A stretch of 64,000 nucleotides of DNA from PWXP01 sp034005525. Lineage in GTDB: Bacteria > Planctomycetota > Planctomycetia > Pirellulales > Thermoguttaceae. The notes under the pieces are model-generated. The model saw nothing but the letters and a program-made list of their open reading frames with translations. It was not told the DNA's origin and did no database searches. Positions 50,001 to 58,700 of the stretch are shown one piece after another. A program made the position numbers and the translations under genes. Positions within the stretch are counted from its first letter, which is position 1. Each line of letters opens with the position of its first letter. The DNA lies in assembly GCA_034005525.1 (NCBI GenBank), contig JAVEUP010000007.1, positions 1 to 64,000 on the forward strand. Direction: 5' to 3'.

Positions 50001-50481
50001 TTTTTCGATCGACCTTTGGATATGCCCCACCGACCTCCCCGGCCGGGAGGACGACCCACGGCGGCGTTTCCTGTCGAAAAGCGACCATCCGCACACGTGG
50101 TGGGTCATGGACATCACGGCAGAGGGCCGGATCAGCCTTGAAATGGGCGACTCGAACCAGGTGAGCCGGACGAGCCGCACCCAGGCCGGCATTCCGGAAA
50201 ACGCCTGGAGCCACGTGGCCGTGGTGACCGATCGGAGCAAGCGCCAGGTCCGTTTCTACCTCAACGGCCAACGGGACAGCGTCCACGAACTCCCGGCCGG
50301 CTTCACCGGCACGTTGAACGTACCGGGCGATCTGACCCTTGGCTCCACCTGGCAGCCGTTCATGGGCCTGCTGGACGAGGTCCGCATTTTCCGCCGCGCC
50401 CTCGGCGAGGCCGAAATAAAAGCCGCCTATGAAGGCGAACGGGAGCGGCGAGCTGGCGCGGAGTATACCGTGGTCGAGTAA
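47020..50481 (+). CDS. Secreted right-handed beta-helix protein with LamG-like C-terminus
   Basis: A 1153-residue product with AAAGGTAATC upstream of the ATG and a signal peptide (ILRLFTCGMSAVAVFSAS). The first region (TVYVSPAGDDAWSGDLAEPN) is the pectate-lyase-like opening. Many beta-helix turns follow (about 270-680), with N-rich motifs such as DNNFIHDGSY, THNEISNFDYSGIS and RNNHIHDVYNY. A beta-sandwich lies at about 710-900, and a concanavalin/LamG domain runs from about 930 (GHWNFEGSDGYTADDRSGHGN) to the end. Such proteins bind or cleave acidic polysaccharides such as pectin or alginate. It probably acts outside the cell. It is monocistronic. Confidence 0.9.
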   Translation: MRSAILRLFTCGMSAVAVFSASLQGSGQAAERTVYVSPAGDDAWSGDLAEPNGEGTEGPVASVARAQQRVREINAEGAKMPVTVLLREGTYRQSRPLIFTPADSGTKAAPVTYAAYPGERPVISGGFPIAGWEPDGRLWRTRVPETSLGRPWRFNQLFVNGGRRTRARTPNRGEFFRTDGPAGRNHNRAFYFHEGDIRQWDRLEDAIVVVYHSWETSIHHVRYVDVESRSVLLREPAPWPMGRWQRQQRYYVENVFESLDEPGEWYFNRETETLYYYPMPGETPETVEAIAPVVTSTLVEIQGDPANDEYVEHLHFRGIAFRHTNSNLRRLRNPSQGEVYQPGLVQAAGLRHASFVDCTIANTGAHAIWLGAGCSDNLVHRCHLHDLGGGGVYIGGGWGVHVEFPTGGNTVDNNFIHDGSYMFRGAHGIWIGRSSHNTVTHNEISNFDYSGISCGWSWGFQPSTANHNTLDFNYIHHIGNGDGLGDMGAIYTLGLSPGTTIRNNHIHDVYNYAQVSHGSGIYPDEGSTGILIENNVVYRVRNSPLFMHYGKECLVRNNILALGDAGQLRRSREDRRCHYVAEGNIVYGGENTAMLDGRWTNHDWQLGRNVYWSTGGEPEFMGMDFPAWQEFGKDEGSIVADPLFVDPENGDFRLKPESPALALGFEPIDVERAGLYGDPEWVELPKQYPNRQRNEVEPPVEPPFVVHFDFEAEEPDAPPRDGTIVAGQHGASVLVAGDHSAGGTQSLKFTDAADQQYTWTPHLYYRPAPPYSEGSVKLSWDMRNCPDAPARFFIEVRQLEPGAPYRVGPRVWVEKDGTVTAGGQGLGTIPAGEWVNVAIDLELGENAPPTYRLALAVPGRETIVRELPYQSNDFQRIDWLGISSTSNAATVFHIDNLKLGTEEQLAEPPRRRPVPRFETRRRTGEPANDQMLVGHWNFEGSDGYTADDRSGHGNHGEIWSRLAAGEFGTAMLCTAKASHVTIEDHGSLDFGTGDFSIDLWICPTDLPGREDDPRRRFLSKSDHPHTWWVMDITAEGRISLEMGDSNQVSRTSRTQAGIPENAWSHVAVVTDRSKRQVRFYLNGQRDSVHELPAGFTGTLNVPGDLTLGSTWQPFMGLLDEVRIFRRALGEAEIKAAYEGERERRAGAEYTVVE

Positions 50482-50497
50482 CAACCAAGGACGTCGC

Positions 50498-51826
50498 TCA
50501 GATCGCGTACGGATACCGCTGCGGGCGGTCCATCAGGCGACGAGCTTGCTCGTCGCCGACGATTTCGCGCTTGCCCTGGTCCCACTCGAGCTTCCGCCCC
50601 AAGAGCAGCGACAGGTTGCCGAGGATCGTAAGGATGGCCACGTCGACTCCCAGTTCGATGTTGGCAATGGGCTTCCGCCCGGTCTTGATTGCCTCAAACC
50701 AATCTTCCTTATGGCCGGGGCTGCGGTAGACGTCGCGGTCGCCGGGGCCGGGTTCCCATTGGCGGGCCTTGCGCTCGCTCCATAGGCCGTGGCCCCAGTT
50801 GGTGAACGTGCCCTCCGTACCCGTGAACACCGCGCCGAAGCCGGGTAGCGTAATCCGGCCGCCCGGCTCGCTGCCGTCGCGTTCCTCCGGCGGCACCGGC
50901 TCGCCCGGCTGGTTCCAGGTGAGCACCCAGTCGGGGTCTTTGAACGTGTAGGTGACGTTCATCGTGACGGCCGAATCCCACAGGCCACGCCGGGGGAACT
51001 CGCCGGTGGCCTCGACGGTGACCGGGCCGGTGCCCACGGCTTCAAGCCAGTACATGGGCAGGCTCATCACATGGGCGCCGCGGTCGCGAATCTGTCCCCC
51101 GCCCGACTCCATCATCCAGCGGAACACCCCGGGCAAATAGCCGCGGTTGAACGGTCGCCAGCGCAACGGGCCCAGCCAAAGGTCCCAGTCGAGTTCTTCC
51201 GGCGGGTCGCTGTCAGGCTGCGTAGCACCTGAGGGAGTCGGGTAGTGCCAACAGTCGACCCGTGTTACCTTGCCGATATTGCCGTTGGCCAGATAGCGAT
51301 GGGCCAGGTACGACTCGGGGTGGCTGAGGCCCTGGGTACCCACCTGCACGGCGATCTTCGCCCGAGCGGCCGCTTCGAGCATGGCCTTGCCTTCGCCGAT
51401 GGTGCAACAGGCGGGCTTTTCAACATACACATGCTTGCCGCACTCGGCCGCATGCACCATTTGCTGCGCGTGCCAGTGGTCGGGCGTGGCGATGATCACG
51501 CCGTCGATGTCTTTCCGCTGAAGCACGTAGCGATAGTCGCGGTAGACGTCGGCCTGCGGCCCGGCAGTGCGAGAGGCGTTTTCGAGCCGGCGTTCGTCGA
51601 TATCGCACACCGCGGCGATATTCAGTTCGCCCTGGTCCATGCGAGCCTTCATCTCGCGGAGGTGGGCGCCGCCCATGCCGCCGACGCCGATATGCCCGAG
51701 GGTGAGCTTTTCGTTGGCTTCTGACGCAATCGTGCCGGACGGCAGAAGGTACGGGGACGCTACAGCCGCCGCGCCGGTTGTGCTCAGGAAGTCACGTCGT
51801 CGCAATCGTAGCGTGCTACTTCGCAT
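50498..51826 (-). CDS. Tat-exported Gfo/Idh/MocA family oxidoreductase
   Basis: Predicted as 442 residues from the ATG at 51826 with AGGAGAGG upstream; an earlier in-frame ATG gives no signal. The Tat motif is LRRRDFLSTTGAAAV. The Rossmann domain (LGHIGVGGMGGAHLREM) has DWHAQQMVHAAECGKHVYVEKPAC, with the EKP motif that the paralogue at 42464 lacks. The beta-sheet domain includes GGQIRDRGAHVMSLP and ATGEFPRRGLWD. Substrate not assignable. It ends 17 bases from the stop of the convergent beta-helix gene, so a functional link is possible. Confidence 0.9.
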   Translation of the reverse strand: MRSSTLRLRRRDFLSTTGAAAVASPYLLPSGTIASEANEKLTLGHIGVGGMGGAHLREMKARMDQGELNIAAVCDIDERRLENASRTAGPQADVYRDYRYVLQRKDIDGVIIATPDHWHAQQMVHAAECGKHVYVEKPACCTIGEGKAMLEAAARAKIAVQVGTQGLSHPESYLAHRYLANGNIGKVTRVDCWHYPTPSGATQPDSDPPEELDWDLWLGPLRWRPFNRGYLPGVFRWMMESGGGQIRDRGAHVMSLPMYWLEAVGTGPVTVEATGEFPRRGLWDSAVTMNVTYTFKDPDWVLTWNQPGEPVPPEERDGSEPGGRITLPGFGAVFTGTEGTFTNWGHGLWSERKARQWEPGPGDRDVYRSPGHKEDWFEAIKTGRKPIANIELGVDVAILTILGNLSLLLGRKLEWDQGKREIVGDEQARRLMDRPQRYPYAI

Positions 51827-51995
51827 TGTTGGCCTCTCCTGGATTTGCCATTTTCGTTCTTGTTCTCTGCCAGTTACGTCGAGACGGTGCGACCAAATCA
51901 ACCGCACAAAGCCGACGTTGACTTCGCGACCTGTGCGGTTCGTTCTCGTCCGTCCGCGAAAAGCGGAACCCGGCGGATAATCACCATGATACTAC

Positions 51996-52031
51996 CTGAA
52001 CGCGGCAGGTGTATATTGCAGTGCCGTTCAG
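51996..52031. repeat. Inverted repeat between the AraC remnant and the oxidoreductase
   Basis: CTGAACG-CGGCA (51996-52007) pairs with TGCCGTTCAG (52022-52031), with two extra bases on the left. It lies 22 bases past the AraC stop and about 170 before the oxidoreductase start, so it is either a terminator-like hairpin or an operator. Confidence 0.45.
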
Positions 52032-52053
52032 TGAAAGAAATTGTACGCGATAC

Positions 52054-53079
52054 TCAATTAGAGGGAGGCTCCTCCGGCGTCTCTCTACGATACTCCCCCG
52101 GCGTGAGTCCAAGTGACTCCCTGAACAGCTTGGAGAAATACTGTCCGGAACCAAAGCCGCAGGCCAGCGCTACCTGGGTTACGCTCAGGTCGCGACGGCT
52201 GAGGAGTATCTCTTGGGCCTCCTTCAGACGACAGTAGCTCAGGTAATGCCCCGGGGCCATATTGGACAGCTCTTTGGTGCAGGATGTAAACCGTGTGACT
52301 CCCAGCCCGCACTACCTTGCCATTCGCTCGACGGTCCATTCCAGTGCCAGGTGCTCGGTGTTTTCCCGCAAGGATTGCCAGAAGAGTTGCACCGTCCGCT
52401 GGGTACTCGTTAGCGACCGGTCCAGGGGAACAGGCTGCGAACGGAACATGTCGAGCAGTTCCAGGAACAACTCGTTGAGGAACACGGCCAGCCGGGAAAC
52501 CCCGCTGCCGGCCTGATCGGCCTCGACGGCTTGGGCGATCCTCCGGAAGCAGCGAGCCACCTCCGGCGTGGCGGGCCAAACCGGCTTCTCGTTGTGGCGC
52601 AGGAAGTTGGTCAGTTCCTCACGGTCGGCCTTTGCCAGGACAAGCCAGGCAGGCCATTGCCACGGCTGGTGCGGCCGTCGGACATGCACGTCGAGAATCA
52701 GGAAGTGCAAGCGGCTGGCGTCCACGCAAGGGTCGCCCACCCGGTGTGTTTGCCAAGGCCGCGCTACCGTCAGGTCGCCCGCCTGGAGTTGAAAGCGTTC
52801 TTTGTCGACGGCGAAGTCGAGCCGACCGCTTTCCAGGAACGTCAGTTCAATGCCTTCGTTGTGGTGCCAGTCGAGTTCCCAGTCCTGGTCGGAAACCGCA
52901 TCCCAGAAACCGACCATCTTCACATTGGGCAGCGCACCCCGCGGCAACGGCCGCCCGGGATAATGGCCATGCACCAGGGCTTCCAGCCGCACGTCTCCGG
53001 CCGCTGCCGCCTCGATGATCGGCCGACACGTGTCGGCCCGGTAGGTTTGGCCTTCATCCTGGTAGATTGGGAGTCGCAT
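52054..53079 (-). pseudogene. AraC-family regulator with an in-frame amber stop
   Basis: The reading frame from ATG 53079 (GAGGAACGAGGC upstream) runs for 341 codons to 52054, in a single frame, but has a TAG at 52312-52314. Upstream is a cupin-like ligand-binding domain (QTYRADTCRPIIEAAA... FAVDKERFQLQAGD... ). The last codons before the stop, EWTVERMAR, begin the AraC helix-turn-helix; after it come CGLGVTRFTS..., KELSNMAPGHYLSYCRLKEA and VTQVALACGFGSGQYFSKLF. A glutamine (CAG) would fit the usual MARQCGLS pattern, so a single C-to-T change is likely. As it stands the product has no DNA-binding domain. It ends 10 bases after the gene for the NPCBM protein. Confidence 0.85.
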
Positions 53080-53089
53080 GCCTCGTTCC

Positions 53090-54349
53090 TCACCGGTCTC
53101 GCGGTTCCACCAAACGGGCGTCGAGCCAGTTGGCATGGTCGAGCACGTGGGCGCGCTCGGCGAAATCGGCAACGAGTTCAAGCCGCGCCGCGCCCGCAAG
53201 GTCGACGTCGACAGTCTCCGGCGGCTCGCCACCTCGGACCGGACCACTGGCGAACCGCTCTTGCCCGTCGACGAGCACACGGAACTGCACGCTGCCGCGC
53301 CCGCCGGTCGAATCGTCCACGCCCACGTCCGCTTGAAACCGTTGATAGGAGCCGTCGAGACGGTAAGTGAGCCTGGTTGCTGTATGCATGCCGAGACCAG
53401 TCAGGTACATTCGCCCCCCACAGCGGAGCCGGCCGCCGGTGACACTTCGGTCACGCCGCCAGGGCCAAAGGAGTTCAAGATACGGCTCGTGTCGATAATC
53501 CTCCGGTTCGATTGCAGAGAGGTAGACCGCTCGGCCGCCTACGGGCTGAAGAAACACCAGGTCCTCGGGCAGTGCCGCCCAGGTTTCAGTGGCCAAGGTA
53601 CTGATGGCGAACTTCTGCTGATCGAGCGCGATTCGGGTGGCCGGAATCAGGCTTCCATCACTCAGCCCGACCCAGGCGTGAAGGCCGTCGGGAAGTGCCC
53701 GCCGTGTTAGCGCCGGGTTGAAAAGCACAGCGGCCACGGTGCGGCGGTCGACCTCAATCGGACCGGCCTCAGTGCGCAGGCGTACACGGTCGGTATCCAG
53801 CCGGTCGAGCAAGCCGGCCAACTCGTCGCCGTTTTCCAGCACAATCCGATCCGTCAAGCGGCCAGGAAAAGGGGTCAGGAGCCTTTTCTGCGAAGCACCC
53901 TCCGGGCCGTTCCGGGAAAAGGCTCCTGACCCCTTTTCCCGGCCCGCTATCCGGTCGAACAGCAGGGTCTGGCGGCGGAGATCGGCAGGAAGCTGGAATA
54001 CGATGCCGGCCACGCGGTCGAGCGGAACGGTCAACGACCCGAGCAGAAGGGAATCGGCATTGAGGTTCAGCTTGTCGATGCCCGTCACCTCGGCGGCGAG
54101 CAGCCCGCCGTCAGCCAGCACAATCACCGGACCGCGCAGAAACTCGCCGGGAGTACCCCAGCAAACCAGTTCCGCAGCCGGCAGAGACTGCCGTTGGACC
54201 TCCGTGGCGAAGACGATATTCCAGTCGTGGTCGATCGAGGCTACCTCAGCCTGGAAAGGCGGTCTTTCAACCGGCACCGCTTTGCGCTCAGCCGATAAGG
54301 CGGCCTGCCAGCCGGCCAGGAGAGTGAGCGCGAGCATGGGAGTCCGCAT
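53090..54349 (-). CDS. Secreted protein with NPCBM/NEW2 domain and translated REPIN-like insert
   Basis: Predicted as 419 residues from the ATG at 54349, with GGAGGAG upstream and a signal peptide (PMLALTLLAGWQAALSAE). Beta-rich repeats at about 60-300 (LADGGLLAAEVTGID, VLENGDELAGLLDRLDT, LSDGSLIPATRIAL) follow a recurring pattern. The C-terminal 130 residues are an NPCBM/NEW2 carbohydrate-binding module (GMHTATRLTYRLDG... RLELVADFAERAHVLDHANW). Residues about 137-161 (GREKGSGAFSRNGPEGASQK then RLLTPF) are encoded by the palindrome at 53865-53939, in frame and outside the domain fold. Co-directional with the AraC remnant downstream. Confidence 0.82.
   Translation of the reverse strand: MRTPMLALTLLAGWQAALSAERKAVPVERPPFQAEVASIDHDWNIVFATEVQRQSLPAAELVCWGTPGEFLRGPVIVLADGGLLAAEVTGIDKLNLNADSLLLGSLTVPLDRVAGIVFQLPADLRRQTLLFDRIAGREKGSGAFSRNGPEGASQKRLLTPFPGRLTDRIVLENGDELAGLLDRLDTDRVRLRTEAGPIEVDRRTVAAVLFNPALTRRALPDGLHAWVGLSDGSLIPATRIALDQQKFAISTLATETWAALPEDLVFLQPVGGRAVYLSAIEPEDYRHEPYLELLWPWRRDRSVTGGRLRCGGRMYLTGLGMHTATRLTYRLDGSYQRFQADVGVDDSTGGRGSVQFRVLVDGQERFASGPVRGGEPPETVDVDLAGAARLELVADFAERAHVLDHANWLDARLVEPRDR
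53865..53939. repeat. 75-bp REPIN-like palindrome inside the NPCBM gene
   Basis: 23-base arms GGAAAAGGGGTCAGG... (53865-53887) and their exact complement (53917-53939) flank a 29-base centre CTGCGAAGCACCCTCCGGGC... An identical centre and arms occur at 57137-57211. The length is a multiple of three, so the insert keeps the reading frame. Confidence 0.9.
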
Positions 54350-54575
54350 AATAACTCCTCCATGGGCATTTGGGTTGACGGGAAGACGGCGGCAGCACGA
54401 TGAAACAGAACAGAGGCACACGCACAGCTTCGCAGCGGGTTGTGTGCCGCGTATTCTTCATGCCGTATTCGGCCGTCCCCAGCGTTCTGACCGTTGCTTC
54501 CTCATCGATTTTGCCCGCCCCTTCCTGCATCAAGGCATCCAGCAACTGTGCGGGTTCCGAGGTTTGCCATTTCAT
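54288..54575 (-). CDS. Doubtful small ORF upstream of the NPCBM gene
   Basis: An ATG at 54575 has a GGAG seven bases upstream and opens a 95-residue frame overlapping the start of the NPCBM gene. The first 40 residues (MKWQTSEPAQLLDALMQEG...) look ordinary; the rest is Arg/Ser/Pro-rich and shadows the signal sequence of the next gene. No family recognised. Confidence 0.2.
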   Translation of the reverse strand: MKWQTSEPAQLLDALMQEGAGKIDEEATVRTLGTAEYGMKNTRHTTRCEAVRVPLFCFIVLPPSSRQPKCPWRSYYADSHARAHSPGRLAGRLIG

Positions 54576-54675
54576 CGGGAGGCTCCTGGAGTCGGTCGGC
54601 AGAACCTGGATTATACACGCAGGCATTGAACGGGATAGTGCCCTCCGTGCCGCAGGGTATCCCTCGGACTACCCG

Positions 54676-55701
54676 TCAGCGCTGGATAATGGGCAACATG
54701 TTGTTGGGCACTTGCAGTGCGATCAAAGCCATGGCGGTGGCGTACTCGCGGTTGATGTACGTGGTGGGCCAGGAGCCGTCCTCGTGTTGCCGGCCGACGA
54801 GTTCGTCGCGGATGGCCGGGTACCATCGGTTCCAGGACTCGCCGCCGACGTGCCACATTGCCTGCACGGCGTAGTAGTGGCCGTAGAAGTAATAGGCTTC
54901 ATGCCGGCTCACGCCCGGCTGGGGCGTGTGGCGGAGCAGGTACTCGATTCCTTTGTCGATTTCGGGCCCCTTGTACACGCCGGCGCTTTGCATTGCCACG
55001 ACCCCGGCGGCAGATCGAGGGAACAGGCTGTCGCCGCCGGCAATGGCCATGTACATGAAGCCCCCGTCGGGGTTCTGGCATCGCCGCACGTAGTCGAGGC
55101 ACCGGTCGACAGTCTCGTTCGGGACGAACAGGCCGGCATTCCGCGCCGCGCGCAGCGCCATGATCTGGCAGACGGTGACGGATATGTCGGCGTCGGCCGG
55201 CTGTGGCTGGTACCGCCAGCCGCCTTCCTTGTTCTGCGAGTTGACTATTAGTTTGACCGCCGCGGTCAGCTTGTTGCGCAGCTCGGGCCGGGGCGACATG
55301 CCGTGGCAGTCGGCGAGGAACATGGTGGCGAAGCCGTGGCCATACATCGGTCCGTGACTCGCGCCTCGCCGCTCGATGATGAACCCGCTCTGCTGCGTCT
55401 TCGACAGCAGGTAGGCCACGATCCGTTCGAGTTCCCGGCCATAGGGTCCGCGGCCCGGCGTACTGCCGCCGCCCATCCACGCCATGCCGGCCAGCGCGGT
55501 GATGGCGACATTGCCGCGATAGGCGCCGGAACCCAGCGAGCCGTCGTCATCCTGTTGCCGGGCGAGCCATCGCAGGCCCCGCTCGATCGCCCGATCGGCT
55601 TCCGGCGTGATGAACTTGGCCGCAGTCCGTTCGGGATCGGCCTGCTGGCCGGCGGCGAGGCCGGGGAGAAACAGTGCGAGGAAGAAGCAATAGTAACGCA
55701 T
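54676..55701 (-). CDS. Secreted prenyltransferase/squalene-cyclase-fold protein
   Basis: A 341-residue protein with a signal peptide (YYCFFLALFLPGLAAG). It consists of QW-like alpha/alpha-toroid repeats: IERGLRWLARQQDDDGSLG, LIVNSQNKEGGWRYQPQPAD, LDYVRRCQNPDGGFMYMA and ELVGRQHEDGSWPTTYI. It lacks the DXDD/DCTAE signature of true squalene-hopene cyclases as far as I can see, so the toroid may bind rather than cyclise. Exported copies of this kind are usual downstream of BatA/DUF4175 genes in Planctomycetes. Its start is 15 bases from the stop of the DUF4175-like gene. Confidence 0.85.
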   Translation of the reverse strand: MRYYCFFLALFLPGLAAGQQADPERTAAKFITPEADRAIERGLRWLARQQDDDGSLGSGAYRGNVAITALAGMAWMGGGSTPGRGPYGRELERIVAYLLSKTQQSGFIIERRGASHGPMYGHGFATMFLADCHGMSPRPELRNKLTAAVKLIVNSQNKEGGWRYQPQPADADISVTVCQIMALRAARNAGLFVPNETVDRCLDYVRRCQNPDGGFMYMAIAGGDSLFPRSAAGVVAMQSAGVYKGPEIDKGIEYLLRHTPQPGVSRHEAYYFYGHYYAVQAMWHVGGESWNRWYPAIRDELVGRQHEDGSWPTTYINREYATAMALIALQVPNNMLPIIQR

Positions 55702-55716
55702 GGTGTCAGCTTGTCA

Positions 55717-58700
55717 TTATCTGCCTTGATCCTGGGACAGTCGGCGGAAATACTGTTCGATGAGCGACTCGTACTTCGGCAGGAACTGCTCCGGCGCCAA
55801 CTGAAGAAGCTGCTCCCGCTGGCGCTCGGGCAACTGGTTCCAGAGCCGTTCCATCGTATGAAGCGCTCGCTGTTGGTCGGGCGTCTGTGCAACGGGCTCC
55901 GCGGCGCGAGGCTCGTCGGCCGACTCGCGGGCAGGCGCCTCGCGTGGGTCGCGGTCGGCTCCGCCCGGAAACTCATCCGGTTGCGGCCGCGGCTGCCGAT
56001 CGGCCGTGGCGGGCGCCTGCCGGGCACTCTCGCCCGACGCCGACGCCTCGCTGCGGGCTTGTTGAAGCAGCGCGTCGAGTTGCGCAACGATTTGTTCCTG
56101 CATGGCGGTGGTCTGGCCGTCGGCAGCCTGCTGCCCGAGCCGAGCCTGGACGTCGCGCATCTGTCGGGCAATTGCCAGCAGGGGATGCGCGTCCTCGGAA
56201 ACACCCGCCTGGCCCAATTCGCGCAACAAGTCGTCGTCGTCTTGCCCGGCAGGCTCGGAAAGCAACCCGAGCGTCAAGTCGGCCAACCGGCCCTGCTCCT
56301 CGACCAGGCCATCGAATTGCCCGCGCTGCGCTTCGGAAACGGATTGCTGCCCGGCAACCGACACGGCAAGCTCCGCCGTGCGCCGGTTGATATCCTGCTG
56401 GAGCAGTCTCAGCAGTTTGACCTCGGCGGCGGCGATCGGTTCGCCCATGGACTCGCCTTCCGCGCCGGAACCAGCGCCGCCGCCCGCGGGATCCTGTGAC
56501 GGATCGGCCGGATCGGTATGGAACGCCTCGATGAGCATGGCCAGTCGGTCGCGCGCGCGCAGAGCGAGTTGTTGTGTTTGGGGGCCGGTCTGCTGTTGAC
56601 CAAGCCAAGCCGCGGCCTCGGCCATGTAGCCGGCCGCGCCGTCGAGCACAAGCTGCACCGCCTCGGCGCCGACGAGCTTGGCGCTGAGGTGCCTGGTTTC
56701 GGATTCCGTGGAAAGCTGCAACCGGACGACGTCGTTCAGATCGGCCAGATGGGCGCGGGTCAGCCCGTCGGGCGAATCGGCCAGTTGGTCCAACTGCTGC
56801 GTTGCGTCGACCACCTTTTGCTGCGAGTTGTGCAAATGTTTGACTGCGTCCTCAAGTCGGGCAAGCTGTTCGGCGACCAACTCGGCCTGGGCCTGCCGGC
56901 GGCGGGCTTCCAGATGGCGATGGGCGAGTTCGAGCAGTTCCCGGGCCTGCCGGGATTGCTCAGCTCCCCCGGCGGCATTGCCGGCGGCGGCTGCCTGGCC
57001 GGCCTCACTCATCCGGCCGCTCGCCTGTGCCGCCGACCGCGCCGCCTCCCGGACCAGCAGGCGTTCGAGACGGCGCGCCGCGAGCAAGCTTTCGTCGGCC
57101 AACTCCGCCTGCCGTCGCGCAAGCGATTCCAGAGCCAGAAAAGGGGTCAGGAGCCTTTTCTGCGAAGCACCCTCCGGGCCGTTCCGGGAAAAGGCTCCTG
57201 ACCCCTTTTCTGGCTCTGACCCCTTTTCTGGCTCGGCTTCCTCCTCTTGCTCCCCGGCAGCGGTGCGGAAGCCGGCGGCCACGTCGGTCTGACGCCGCAA
57301 CATGTCCGCCAGTTCGGCTTCCAGTTCGCGGAGCCGTTCAATCAGCCGTTCCAATTCGTGCTCGCGCCGGTTCGCCAAGATGTCGAGCACGTCCTGCAAC
57401 ATTCCACGCACGCCTTGTTGGACTTCGACGGCTTGCCCGAGACGGTTTTGCTCCAGATGGGCGCTGCCGGTCCGCATCAAGCCGCTCAGGGACCGGCGAC
57501 GGATCTCGTCGACGGCGTGGGCGAGCGTGTCGGCCGCGAGTGGGTCGGTGGCATCCAGTTGCCGGGCAGCCCGATCCATCTCGGCTCCCATCCGGTCAAG
57601 CTGTCTGGCCAATTCAAGCTGGCCGCCAGCGAGAACTCGGAGTTCAGCCACATCGGCAGGCGGCAGCTCGCGCGGGTCGCGGCCCATGGTGCGCCGGCCT
57701 GATTCCACCGTGCGGGTCCCAATGTCCTCCTGCTCGCGCAGCAGACGGCCGACGTCGCGGAAGAATCGCCGATAGTTGTCCCAGCGGCCAAGGTCTTCGA
57801 GTATCTGCTCCAGGGTCGCGATCACCCGATCCTGATGCCCGCCGGCGGCCAGAAGCGATTGGGCCACGGCCGGGTCAGCCGGCCAGGTCTCACCGGCCGG
57901 TGCGCCGTCGGCCTGGGCCGACTTGATGGCCGTGGTCAACTCGTGGCCGATGGGCGGAAGATGCTCGCGAGCCAACCCATCGAGTTCCGCCAGGAGCGAC
58001 TGCATCCGCCGCCGCAGGTCGGGACGGTCGACGCGATTGTTGTCCAGGTCTGCCAGCAGGTCGGCCACATAGGCGGGCACGCTTTCGCGCTGGCCGGTCA
58101 GGTCCCCCTCGATCCGGCGCTGAGCCAGTTCCGCCGCCTGCAGTTGGTCCACGTCCGGGCGGGCAAGCTGCTTGACCTCATCGAGCCGCACGGCCAGTTC
58201 GGCAACCTGCGATCGGCTGCTCCGCTGCATATCCAGCGCGCGCCGCAGCTCAGCCAGGATCAGGTTCTGCCGGGCAGTGATCCGGTCCTCTAGTTCGCGC
58301 CGCGTGATGACGCTCAACCGTATCGGCGGACTCTCGCCCGTGGACGGCAAGTAATCGCCGGCCGTCGCGGTCAAGATCAGTTGATCACCCGGGCGAAGAC
58401 CGAGCGGCTCCAATGCCCAGCGGGTTTCGGCAGCACGATGGTCGCCCGGGCTGTCCAAAGGCGATGGCCTTCCATTGGCAGGCGGCGGCGCCTTCGCCGG
58501 TCCCTCGAACAAGACCAGTTCGCCTTCCACGTCCGGGCCATGGGAAGAGGGAAGTCCCGTTGTTGCAGCAGAATGGCCGTCCGGACGGGAATCTTTCTCG
58601 CCGTGCTGCGACAATCGAGACAGTCCCCCGTGAGCGGCCGTACTGGAATCAATCCGGTAATGCAGCGTAATCTGCCGCACTGCAAGGTTATCTTTGGCGA

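Noticed and set aside
46870..50484. A 1204-codon antisense open frame covering the beta-helix gene
   Set aside because: Its translation is Val/Gly/Arg/Ala-rich without recognisable domains. Long antisense frames are expected in high-GC DNA, and the plus-strand gene has a signal peptide and domains.
52085..52579. Frameshift in the AraC gene
   Set aside because: An overlapping frame looked like a continuation, but the two halves of the AraC gene are in the same frame, divided only by the TAG.
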